A stretch of 64,000 nt of DNA. It comes from an uncultured Treponema sp. Lineage in GTDB: Bacteria; Spirochaetota; Spirochaetia; Treponematales; Treponemataceae. Within the stretch, counting starts at the first letter, position 1; each line of letters opens with the position of its first letter. The stretch is taken from contig NZ_CAKVAM010000003.1 of the NCBI RefSeq assembly GCF_934725225.1, positions 248,001-312,000 of the forward strand, given 5' to 3'. Position numbers and translations under genes: made by a program. Under the pieces are notes generated by a model, which was not told the DNA's origin, made no database searches, and was given only the letters and a program-made list of their open reading frames with translations. Of this stretch, positions 1-8,665 are shown piece by piece.

Positions 1-529
1 CGGATTCCTTGAATGAAAGGTTGCTCTTCTTGATGTCGTCGAATGTGAGTCCGTAGCCTTCCATAATCTGCTTTGCGTTGAATTCAACTCCAGAGCCGGC
101 GTCTCCAACAGAAATACGTTTTCCCTTGAAGTCTGCAACTGATTTTATTCCGCTGTCTTTTGAGACCGCAATCTGGACAACCTCAGGATAAAGAGTTCCG
201 ATTGTCATGATGTTTTCAAGCTTTTCGCCTTCAAAAAGATCTGTTCCGTTGTAAGCGTAGTCCATTACATCGTTCTGAACAATCGCATATTCAGCTTCGC
301 CTTTGTTTATAAGACGAAGATTTTCTGCGGAAGCTCCGGTCGCCTGAGCCGTAACGTTCATATTCTCAATTTTTGTATTCCAGATATTTGCAATTGCGCC
401 GCCGAACGGATAGTACGTTCCTCCAGTTCCGCCGGTCGCAAGGATGTAGTCTTTTTTAGCATTAGAGCAGCCTGAAAGCACAAGCCCCGCGCAAATCAAC
501 AGCGCGCCACATTTTACAATTTTCTTCAT
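1..529 (-). CDS. TAXI-family TRAP transporter solute receptor (3' end outside window)
   Basis: The first ~176 residues of a periplasmic or lipid-anchored solute receptor, cut by the window edge. It opens with a lipoprotein signal (MKKIVK, hydrophobic core, lipobox LSGC near residue 20). The ATGGTGGTYYPFGG signature follows, and further on come a TGASAENLRL segment and SVGDAGSGVE, all typical of TAXI receptors. TAXI receptors feed fused DctQM-type TRAP permeases, usually for carboxylates such as glutamate or 2-oxoglutarate; the permease must lie left of the window. The start is set by a GGAGG five bases upstream of the ATG. The family is about 310-330 residues, so roughly half is visible. Substrate unknown. 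Confidence 0.88.
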   Translation of the reverse strand, partial: MKKIVKCGALLICAGLVLSGCSNAKKDYILATGGTGGTYYPFGGAIANIWNTKIENMNVTAQATGASAENLRLINKGEAEYAIVQNDVMDYAYNGTDLFEGEKLENIMTIGTLYPEVVQIAVSKDSGIKSVADFKGKRISVGDAGSGVEFNAKQIMEGYGLTFDDIKKSNLSFKES

Positions 530-565
530 AGAAACCTCCAAAAAATCAACAAAAAATACGCTGAA

Positions 566-594
566 TTATACTATATAATTGAGTTTTTTTCAAT
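566..594 (-). promoter_or_regulatory. Sigma-70-type promoter of the TAXI receptor gene
   Basis: Read leftward: TTGAAA (594-589), exactly 17 bases, then TATAAT (571-566), followed about 35 bases later by the ATG. This is a near-consensus vegetative promoter. Confidence 0.7.
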
Positions 595-705
595 TAGCTT
601 GAAAAAACTTTAATATCAGTGTAACAAAAAAAACACATCATCTAGTCTAAAAAGAAATTATTCATTATAATTTTTTTTCAAATCTTTAATTAAAGGTTTT
701 TCTTT

Positions 706-3414
706 ATGTTAAATTTTCTTTACACAGTAATAATTTATCCGCTTATTCAGATAATCGAGTTTTCCTTTGTACTTTTTGACAGCGTTTTTAAGAACGAAGG
801 AATTGCAGTTATCGGTGTAAGCCTTGCGGTTTCTATTCTTTGCCTCCCGCTTTATATTGTGGCCGAGCATTGGCAGCAGATTCAGCGTGACACGGAAAAA
901 AAACTTGATCCGGGAATCCAGCGAATCAAGTCTGTTTTTAAAGGCGATGAGCAGTACATGATTCTTACAACTTTCTACAAAGAAAATCATTACCATCCGC
1001 TTATGGCATTGCGCTCATCATTCGGACTTTTGATTCAGATTCCGTTTTTTATGGCGGCATATTCCTTTCTTTCAAACCTTGAATCTTTGCGCGGCTATTC
1101 GTTCCTTTTTATAAAAGACATGGGCGCACAGGACGCGCTTTTTTCAATCGGTGGATTTCCAATCAATGTGCTTCCAATCGCGATGACGCTCATAAATATT
1201 GTTGCTGGTGCGGTTTACACAAAAGGATTCAAATTCAAGGACAAGATCACAATTTACGCAATGGCTTTGATTTTCCTTGTAATTCTTTATTCATCTCCAG
1301 CAGGACTCGTTCTTTATTGGACGATGAACAATGTTTTCTCTCTTGTAAAAAATATCTTCTATAAGATTAAAAATCCTGCAAAAGTTCTATATGTTGTTTT
1401 TGCGGCCGCAATTTTCGGTTTGGACGGCTACGTTCTTTTTGTTCATCATGGATTTTTGCACAAGCGAATTCTGCTTGCAACAGTTGCAACTTTGATTTTG
1501 GCAGTACCTTTTGTTGTAAAATTAATCTCGCATCTTTTGGACACAACTTTAAAACCGCTCACAGAAAACAAAAAAGCACGGTTTGGAATTTTCTTTGTTT
1601 CAAGCATTGCGCTTTGCCTTTTCGCAGGAACTGTAATTCCTTCGTTTATAATAGGTTCTTCCCCTGTTGAATTTTCAAATATTGACGGACATGGCTCACC
1701 GCTTTATTTTATCTACAATTCCACAACACAGACTTTCGGGCTTTTTGTGTTCTGGATGAGTTGTGTTTACTTCTTGTTCAACGAACGCATTCAGGCTGGA
1801 TTCGCAGTTGTAATGCCAGTTCTGCTTTTTGTTGCCTTGATTGATGTATTTGTTTTTTCAGGCGACTATGGAACTCTTTCGCGTCTTATAACTTTTGCGG
1901 AAAGCATTGATTCAGCTCCGCTATGGCAGATAACCATTAATTTGTTATGCATAATTTTCGCGGTCTGCATTCCTTTTCTTCTTCTTAAATTCAAAAAAGA
2001 AAAAGTTTTGAACGGAATTCTTGCCGTAATTCTTATTGCAGAAACAGGACTTTCGCTTGTTCATATTGTGCAGATTCAAAACGGATATTTAGAATACAAA
2101 AGAACTGTTGCCGATGATGTGCAGGAAGTTGACACAATAAGTCCGCTGTATCACGTCTCAAAGACAGGAAAAAATGTGTTCGTAATCATGCTTGACCGCG
2201 CGGAAAATTCTTATGTTCAACCGATTTTTGAAGCCTTCCCAGAATTGTATGACATTTACGACGGATTCACGCTTTACCACAACACAGCCTCTTGGAACCA
2301 AGGAACATTACTTGGTGCTCCTCCACTTTTTGGCGGCTACGAATATACTCCAGTTGAAATAAACAAACGCAAAACAGAACGTCTTGTTGACAAACAGAAT
2401 GAAGCGCTTCTAACGCTTCCACGAATCTTTACTGAACAAGCAGATTTTACAGCGCAAGTTTCGGACTTGAGCTGGGCAAACTACAGCTGGATTCCTGATA
2501 TGTCAATCTGTTCACCTTACAAGAAGATAGAGGGCTTTAATGTTGAGCGAAAATACACTGACCTTTGGGTAAAGCAAAACCCGGACAAAGTTCGCCCGAA
2601 CATAACAAGCACATGCCTTAAACGAAACCTTGTATGGTTCAGTCTTTTTAAGGCAGTTCCGCTTTTTGCGCGCGACAGTGTATATGATGATGGCGCATGG
2701 TGGTCTTCCGACGAACAGACTTCTGACATAATGGAATTTATTGATTATTATTCGGCGCTTGACTATATGCCAGAACTTACAGATTTTACAGCCGAAGGAA
2801 ACAAATTCTTTGCAATTGTAAACGACACAACTCATTCCGGGCAGAAACTCCAGGCACCGGATTACATTCCGGCAATCAACATTGAAGACAAAACTCATTC
2901 AAAAGTTGAAAAATACAGTTGTGCTTCTGGAAATATTGCCGCGCTAAAACGGTTCGGAGAATGGATTCAATATTTAAAGGAAAACGACTGCTACGACAAT
3001 TCGCGCATTATTTTTGTTGCTGACCACGGAATCGGAACAGATGAAGGATTCAAGCTGGACTTTGAGCAGACAGAATTCCCGAAAGGCTACAATCCTGACC
3101 ACAACCATCCGCTGCTTCTGGTAAAGGATTTTAACGCAAAAGGTAAACTTTCTGTAAACGAAGATTTTATGACCAACGCAGATGTTCCGGCAATTGCGAC
3201 AAAAGGAATAATCGAAAATCCAAAAAATCCGGCTACAGGCAAAGAAATCAAGGAAATTCCGCCAGCAGAAAAAAAGGCTTCCGGCGTAGTTCTTACACAT
3301 AACTGGCATCCTGGCAAAAACGGACTGAACACATTCACAGTTCCAGAAGATGACTGGTACACAATTTCAGAAAATCTCTTTGAAGCCAAAAACTGGCAGA
3401 AAGGAATTAAATAG
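706..3414 (+). CDS. YidC/Oxa1-like membrane domain fused to an alkaline-phosphatase-superfamily (phosphoglycerol-transferase-like) domain
   Basis: 902 residues in three parts. Residues 1-225 resemble the conserved core of YidC/Oxa1 insertases: KLDPGIQRIK, then IQIPFFMAAY and the late SSPAGLVLYWTMNN motif. Residues ~225-460 add several further membrane segments. Residues ~485-880 form a sulfatase/AlkP-like domain: VFVIMLDRAEN (metal-binding D497), NQGTLLG (likely nucleophile T534), VNDTTH (H710), VADHG (D773, H774) and DHNHPLLL (H801). Enzymes such as LtaS and OpgB use this fold to move phosphoglycerol onto acceptors outside the membrane. That activity is inferred here, as is the role of the YidC-like part. 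It is followed 28 bp later by a CDP-glycerol-transferase-like gene and then a paralog, so it probably works in surface polymer assembly. An AAAGG lies nine bases before the ATG. Confidence 0.8.
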   Translation: MLNFLYTVIIYPLIQIIEFSFVLFDSVFKNEGIAVIGVSLAVSILCLPLYIVAEHWQQIQRDTEKKLDPGIQRIKSVFKGDEQYMILTTFYKENHYHPLMALRSSFGLLIQIPFFMAAYSFLSNLESLRGYSFLFIKDMGAQDALFSIGGFPINVLPIAMTLINIVAGAVYTKGFKFKDKITIYAMALIFLVILYSSPAGLVLYWTMNNVFSLVKNIFYKIKNPAKVLYVVFAAAIFGLDGYVLFVHHGFLHKRILLATVATLILAVPFVVKLISHLLDTTLKPLTENKKARFGIFFVSSIALCLFAGTVIPSFIIGSSPVEFSNIDGHGSPLYFIYNSTTQTFGLFVFWMSCVYFLFNERIQAGFAVVMPVLLFVALIDVFVFSGDYGTLSRLITFAESIDSAPLWQITINLLCIIFAVCIPFLLLKFKKEKVLNGILAVILIAETGLSLVHIVQIQNGYLEYKRTVADDVQEVDTISPLYHVSKTGKNVFVIMLDRAENSYVQPIFEAFPELYDIYDGFTLYHNTASWNQGTLLGAPPLFGGYEYTPVEINKRKTERLVDKQNEALLTLPRIFTEQADFTAQVSDLSWANYSWIPDMSICSPYKKIEGFNVERKYTDLWVKQNPDKVRPNITSTCLKRNLVWFSLFKAVPLFARDSVYDDGAWWSSDEQTSDIMEFIDYYSALDYMPELTDFTAEGNKFFAIVNDTTHSGQKLQAPDYIPAINIEDKTHSKVEKYSCASGNIAALKRFGEWIQYLKENDCYDNSRIIFVADHGIGTDEGFKLDFEQTEFPKGYNPDHNHPLLLVKDFNAKGKLSVNEDFMTNADVPAIATKGIIENPKNPATGKEIKEIPPAEKKASGVVLTHNWHPGKNGLNTFTVPEDDWYTISENLFEAKNWQKGIK

Positions 3415-3442
3415 TTTTGTAAATTTTTATTAGGAGATAAAA

Positions 3443-4696
3443 ATGATTCTACCACTTTATATTGATCCAGGCACGGGCTCAATGCTTTTTAGCATTTTAA
3501 TTGGAGCAGCCGCAACACTATTTTTCTTGGCAAAAGCACTTCTTTTAAAAATCAAGCTTTTTTTGTCAGGAAAAAAAGACGGCAAAATTCAACTTGACTC
3601 TTCTTACAAGCCGTATGTAATTTACAACGAAGGAAACCAGTACTGGAATACTTTCAAACCAGTTGTGGAGGAATTTGAAAAAAGAAAAATTCCGCTTGAA
3701 TATCTTACTTCTTCAAAGACAGACCCGATTTTTGAGCAAAAATACAATTATGTAAAAGCCGAATTTATCGGTGAAGGAAATACTGCTTTTGCAAAATTAA
3801 ATATGCTAAGCGCAGGAATTGTTCTTATGACAACTCCAGGACTTCAAGTTTATCAATTAAAAAGAAGTAAAAACGTAAAGCACTATTCGCACATTCTTCA
3901 CATGCCGAACGATGCCACAACCTACAGACTTTTTGGCTTGGATTTTTTTGACTCAGTTCTTCTTACCGGCGACTACCAGGCGACAGACCTTCGTTATCTT
4001 GAAGAAAAACGTGGAATCACCAAAAAAGAGCTTGTTACAGTTGGATGTCCTTATCTTGACGTGTACAAACAGAATATCGCGGATATTCCGGTGGAAGAAA
4101 ACCATCCGTTTACAGTTCTTGTTTCTCCAAGCTGGGGCGACGTTGGGCTTCTTAAAAAATATGGAGAAAAACTTCTTGATCCGCTTTCAAAAACTGGCTG
4201 GAGAATTATTGTGCGCCCTCACCCGCAGTCAAAAAAATCAGAGGCAGAAATGCTCGAACGCCTTACAGCGCGCTACAAGGACAATCCGAATATTGTATGG
4301 GACTATGAGCGCCAGAATATTTTCTCACTCAAAAAAGCCGACATTATGATTTCTGATTTTTCTGGAATTATTTTTGACTACACATTCCTTTGCGACAAGC
4401 CTGTTATGTACGTAAATGCCGGAATTGACTTGCGCCCATACGATGCTTACGATTTGGACGGAAAAGAACTGTGGCAGTATTCAGTTTTGAAAAAGTTCGG
4501 AACAGAATTAAAGGAAGAACAATTTTCAAACATAAAAGAAGTCATTCAGTCTGTAAGCGACAGCAAGGAACTTGAAGAAGCCCGCCACGCCGCAAAAGCC
4601 GAAGCCTGGATGCACGAAGGCGAAGCCGGAAAAAATATTGTTGATTTTATGTTAAGCAAGGTTGAAACTCAGCCGAACAAGGAAGGTCAAAAATGA
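3443..4696 (+). CDS. Membrane-anchored CDP-glycerol glycerophosphotransferase-like protein
   Basis: 417 residues. The N-terminus carries a short IDPGTGSMLF motif followed by one hydrophobic segment (residues ~12-37), presumably an anchor. The rest is a GT-B-like catalytic region with hallmarks of the TagB/TagF family: LHMPND, TVGCPYLD, VLVSPSWG, IIVRPHPQSKKS and ISDFSGIIFDY. The last two are the conserved RPHP and SDFSG(I/V)xFD segments that bind the CDP-activated polyol phosphate. Family members polymerise or add glycerol/ribitol phosphate to lipid-linked glycans on the cytoplasmic face. A good SD (AGGAG) precedes the ATG, and the stop overlaps the next start as ATGA, suggesting translational coupling. 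The exact donor (CDP-glycerol or another) cannot be told from sequence. Confidence 0.85.
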   Translation: MILPLYIDPGTGSMLFSILIGAAATLFFLAKALLLKIKLFLSGKKDGKIQLDSSYKPYVIYNEGNQYWNTFKPVVEEFEKRKIPLEYLTSSKTDPIFEQKYNYVKAEFIGEGNTAFAKLNMLSAGIVLMTTPGLQVYQLKRSKNVKHYSHILHMPNDATTYRLFGLDFFDSVLLTGDYQATDLRYLEEKRGITKKELVTVGCPYLDVYKQNIADIPVEENHPFTVLVSPSWGDVGLLKKYGEKLLDPLSKTGWRIIVRPHPQSKKSEAEMLERLTARYKDNPNIVWDYERQNIFSLKKADIMISDFSGIIFDYTFLCDKPVMYVNAGIDLRPYDAYDLDGKELWQYSVLKKFGTELKEEQFSNIKEVIQSVSDSKELEEARHAAKAEAWMHEGEAGKNIVDFMLSKVETQPNKEGQK

Positions 4697-7415
4697 TTTT
4701 TTACAATATTTTTATCTCTCCAATCGAGCTGATAATTGATTGGGTTTTCAATTTTTTTATACGAAAACTTCCGTTCCTTGGAATCTTGGGAGCGATTGTG
4801 AGCGTTAGCCTTGCCATAAATTTTCTTGCCTTGCCTATCTACAATATTGCAGACAGTCTGCAGGACAAGGAAAGAAAAATTCAGCAAAAACTAAAGCCTG
4901 GCATACAGAGAATAAAAGCCGTTTTCTTTGGTGATGAGCGTTTTATGATTCTGCAGACTTTTTACAGGGAAAATCATTATCATCCTATATACACTTTTAA
5001 AAGTTCTCTTTCAATTTTAATTGAAATTCCATTCTTTATTGCGGCATACCATTATCTTTCAAATAGTGAGTTGCTGAAAGTTACCCCCCCCCACTACTAA
5101 TAAAAAGTATAGTACCTTCTTTTTCTGAGCCTGACCGGATTTTTAGTTTTCAGCTTTTTGGACGGACTTTTTTTATAAACATTTTGCCGATTTTAATGAC
5201 GGTAATTAACATCTTTTCCGGGATTTCATATTCAAAACAATCATCCTTTCGTGAAAAAATACAAATCTATGGGCTTGCGCTTGTGTTTCTTTTTCTTTTG
5301 TATAACTCGCCAAGCGGACTTGTAATTTACTGGATTTTTAACAACTTATTTTCATTTGCAAAGAACATAGTAAAATCCTGCAAAAATCCAGGAAAAATTC
5401 TCCATATCCTGATTTCAATATTTTCAATTTTATTGTCTTTGCTTTTCTGGATTTTAAGACCCGATGCAAACTTCTCAAAGAAAACCCTATTGACTTTAAC
5501 TGCAATTTTTGTGTGGGCATTACCATTTCTTTTTAAATTTTCAAAAAAATTAAAAGACAGAGTCATTAAAGAAACAGAATCAAAAGAATATTTTCCACTG
5601 TTTTTATTTTCGTGCATCGGACTTGCAGTTTTGCTTGGACTTACGCTTCCATTAAATGTGATTTCTTCCGATGCCGCAGAATTTTCATTCATTGGAAACA
5701 CGGAAAGTCCATTTTCATACGTTAAAACCTCTGCATTGCTTTTTACAGGGCTTTGCGTTGTCTGGCCACTCTTGCTATACAAAATGTTCGATAAAAATGC
5801 GAAAGTTTTTATGACAAAAGCTATGTTCACGCTTTTTGTTTCGGCAGTTTTAAATGCGTTTGTGTTTAAATTTAAGTATGGAAATTTAAATGTTCTTTTT
5901 AATATTCAAAGCAATATTCTTAGAAAATCACATTTTCTTCTAAATATTTTGTCTTTGACAAGTTTTGTTGTCATTGCCCTTATTGCTGCAAAGAAAAAAA
6001 ATCAATGCTTTTATGTTTCTGTAATTTTGTTGATTTCACTTTCTACCATTTCATTAAAGAATGCAATAAAAACAAAAAAAGTCTTCGATGTTTATAAACA
6101 AAACATCTCAAAACAGAATGCAGACAATTTGACTGATGACATCAAACCGATTTTTCATTTAAGCAAAACAAAAGAAAATGTTGTTGTCTTTTTCTTGGAC
6201 AGAGCCTGCTCCGCATTTTTTCCAATCATGCAAAAAGAAATGCCTGAACTTGCTGAAAAATTTAATGGATTTTCTTATTTTCCAAACACAACTTCTTTTG
6301 GACATGCAACTCTATATGGCTCACCTGCAATGCTAGGAGGCTATGATTATACTCCAGAGAATATGAACATCAGAGATAAAATTCCATTACAAGAAAAATA
6401 CGATGAATCGGCGCTTGTTATGCCATTGAATTTTCTCGAAAATGGATTTTCTGTTAGTATTTCAGGACTTCCAGCTACAGAGTTTAGGGGAGAAAATGAT
6501 TTTCGAGGTTTTGAAAATCATCCCAAAATAAAAACGTATGGAATTTTCAAAAGATTTATAAGAAGATATGAAAAAGAAAAAAATCAAAGCTTAAACTTTG
6601 ATGAAATATGCCGAAAAGCTATTTGTAACTTTTCTATATTACAGGTTTTAGCACCAAAAGCAAGATACGATTTTTATGTAATCACAAAAAACAATGACTT
6701 TGAACACACAGAATCTTTTTTGAATAGTTTTTCAGGATTATTTTTTTTGCGTAATCTCACAGATTTTTCATCAACTGAAAAAGAATTTATTTTTATAGGG
6801 AATGAAACAACTCATTATGCAGCTTATATTAATACAGAAAATTACAATGAAATCTCAACAGAAAAAATTAAAAAAGATAAGGTTTCAAAAATCCTGAGTT
6901 CAACCAATGAAGAAACAATTATGTGTTATCAAGTTTTTGTTGCAACATTAAAACAAATCGGTCTTTGGATTGACTTAATAAAGGAAAATGGATGTTTCAA
7001 TAATACAAGAATCGTGATTACTTCAGACCACGGACATGATCAAAAGATAAAATCTGGTTCAGACAAAGAAACAGATTTTTACAATAACAAAATGCTTTAT
7101 TACAATCCGCTTCTTATGGTGAAAGATTTTAACTCTAATTCAGAGATAAAAGTTGACAATAAGTTTATGACTAATGCAGACACAATATTTTTGGCTTCGG
7201 ACGGAATTATTCCAGAACTTAAGAATCCATTCCTCAATAAAGAGTTAAAACAAGACAAAGACAACGGTGTAAATGTTTATTGGAGTTACAACAAAGCAAA
7301 TGATGATAACAGCCTGATTCCAATAGAAAAAAGATATACTTTGCCGCTGAAAGACGGATATAGAATAAAGAACGGATTTTTTGATATTTCCGGCTGGGAA
7401 GAAATAAGCCGCTGA
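4693..7415 (+). CDS. Second YidC-like/AlkP fusion paralog, frame broken at a C9 tract (phase-variable OFF state or indel)
   Basis: Paralog of the fusion at 706-3414. From 4693 the frame reads a YidC-like start (KLKPGIQRIK, IEIPFFIAAYHYLSNSELLK) and ends at TAA 5098-5100 just after nine consecutive C (5084-5092). The rest continues in the +1-insertion frame without any stop from the tract to 7415, including LYNSPSGLVIYWIFNN, FFLDRACS, FGHATLYG (likely nucleophile Thr), ETTHY and SDHGHD. With ten C the product would be one ~907-residue protein collinear with the paralog. The paralog has no C-run at that place. Both halves keep all active-site motifs, so decay is recent or the tract is a contingency switch. 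A sequencing miscall in the homopolymer is the main alternative. The TTG at 5184 is not needed as a start. Confidence 0.8.
5084..5092 (+). repeat. Poly-C tract (C9) inside the second fusion gene
   Basis: Nine consecutive C in an otherwise AT-rich gene. The reading frame is lost here and only here: codons ACC CCC CCC CAC TAC TAA. Adding one C gives ACC CCC CCC CCA CTA CTA ATA and joins the downstream frame. Slipped-strand changes at poly-G/C tracts are an established switching mechanism in treponemes and other bacteria. Confidence 0.85.
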
Positions 7416-7460
7416 AAAAATAGCGTTGATTTTATGGTCGTAAATTAGAAAATATAAAAA

Positions 7461-7500
7461 ATCCCTGCGGACAACTAAAAAGTCTGCAGGGATTTTTTTT
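7461..7500 (+). terminator. Intrinsic terminator after the surface-polymer genes
   Basis: A 12-bp stem (7461-7472 with 7482-7493, one G-T wobble) is followed by eight T. An A-rich stretch on the left side gives a T-run on the other strand too, so it may also stop leftward transcription. Confidence 0.85.
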
Positions 7501-7506
7501 GGGGTT

Positions 7507-7575
7507 TAGGGGCGAAGCCCCTAGGTGAGTGGGTAGACCGCAACGAAGTGCGGGTGTAGGGCGAGACTTCGCCCT
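7507..7575. repeat. Cluster of three short GC-rich hairpins (intergenic repeat-like)
   Basis: Three hairpins in a row: TAGGGGC-GAA-GCCCCTA (7507-7523), CCGCA-ACGAAG-TGCGG (7538-7553) and AGGGCGA-GACT-TCGCCCT (7558-7575). They sit between two convergent transcription units and code for nothing visible. The sequence is far more GC-rich than its surroundings and resembles dispersed intergenic palindromes; no second copy was seen in the window. Confidence 0.6.
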
Positions 7576-7589
7576 TCTAGTTTTAAATA

Positions 7590-8564
7590 TTACTTGCAGC
7601 TTTCGCTGAGTTCCTGGTGCTTTCTAAGAAGTTCTGTTGTGAGGGTTTCCGGGAAAACTTTGCTGTTTGTCGCCTGATTTTCGGCATCAACGGTTTCGCC
7701 TTTGTACAGAACAACCGGGTAGTCCTTGATGATATTTGCGCGCGCGTTTTTGATGATACATTCCGCCATTTCCATAGCAAGCGGATTGTATTTTTTCTTG
7801 TTGATTACAGCAACGGATTCTGTAAGTGAGAAATTTCCTTCAACTGGGTCAACAAAATCAATAGGAAGTCCGGCTTTTTTGTCGCGCACAGCCTGATGTC
7901 TTAGTCCAAATCCAACTGCAACTTCACCGGAACGGATTTTCTTTATCGGGCCGGAACCTGAAAGTTCAAGGTGCGGACCTGCGTTCTTATAGATTTCCTT
8001 TAGGACTTCTTTTGCGTCGTCTTCACCATATTCAGAGATAAGAGCCTGAACCATAAGCCATGCGGTTGTGCTTCCCATAGGATCAACAACGCTCACAAGA
8101 TTTTTATATTCGGGATTTCCCAAATCTTTTATGCTTTTTGGACAAGGAATCTTGTCTTCATTTAAAAGTTTTGTGTTCACAATCACAGCACCTTGAAGGG
8201 CAAGCAGCGGAGTATAAAATGCAGGATGCGCAACCGTCGAATCTGCCTGAAAAGTCAAATCCTTGAACATATTGTCCATCTGCTGGGCACTTTCAATATA
8301 GAAAGAGCTCATTGTAACAAGATCCGCCTCAATGTCTGAACCTTCGGCAAAAAGCTTTCCTCCAAGCTCGCTTGTTCCAAACGACTGAAAAATGTATTTT
8401 CCAGCAAATCCGTTTTCATCAAGCGCCTTTTTTACGGAAACAACCGCCTCGTCATCTGCATTTGAATAAATAATAACCTGCTTTTCCGCCTGATTTTTCT
8501 TTGAACAGCCAGAAAGCAATGCAACACACGCAAAAAGCGCGGTAAAAAGTCTGATTTTTTTCAT
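7590..8564 (-). CDS. ABC transporter substrate-binding lipoprotein, iron/2-aminoethylphosphonate type
   Basis: 324 residues with a lipoprotein signal (MKKIRLFTALFACVALLSGC). The mature part starts QVIIYSNADDEAV and includes VDPMGSTTAW, LSGSGPIKKIRSGEVAVGFG and LTESVAVINK, which fit the type-2 periplasmic binding fold of the Fe(III)/spermidine/2-aminoethylphosphonate receptor group. It is the last gene of a leftward unit with a two-domain permease and an ATPase. An HTH-LicC-like nucleotidyltransferase leads that unit, and PEP mutase lies divergently next to it. That context favours an organophosphonate or aminoalcohol phosphate as ligand, but ferric iron remains possible. SD GGAGG lies just before the ATG. 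A 100-bp spacer to the permease gene could hold its own promoter. Confidence 0.8.
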   Translation of the reverse strand: MKKIRLFTALFACVALLSGCSKKNQAEKQVIIYSNADDEAVVSVKKALDENGFAGKYIFQSFGTSELGGKLFAEGSDIEADLVTMSSFYIESAQQMDNMFKDLTFQADSTVAHPAFYTPLLALQGAVIVNTKLLNEDKIPCPKSIKDLGNPEYKNLVSVVDPMGSTTAWLMVQALISEYGEDDAKEVLKEIYKNAGPHLELSGSGPIKKIRSGEVAVGFGLRHQAVRDKKAGLPIDFVDPVEGNFSLTESVAVINKKKYNPLAMEMAECIIKNARANIIKDYPVVLYKGETVDAENQATNSKVFPETLTTELLRKHQELSESCK

Positions 8565-8638
8565 TTTTCCTCCATGATAATTATTTTTTTATTATTGCTG
8601 CAAAATGTTAAATCAATGTAACGATTTATTCACATTCT

Positions 8639-8658
8639 TGTAAAATTCAGTTTACAAA
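8639..8658. promoter_or_regulatory. Perfect inverted repeat between permease and receptor genes
   Basis: TTGTAAA and TTTACAA separated by six bases, 75 bp upstream of the receptor start. It lacks a T-run, so it is not a standard terminator. It could be an operator or an mRNA structure that adjusts receptor expression. Confidence 0.4.
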
Positions 8659-8665
8659 TTAGGAT

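Noticed and set aside
4693..5100. The first fragment as a genuine 135-residue small YidC
   Set aside because: It stops right after the C-tract in the middle of the conserved domain, and the continuation follows in the next frame.
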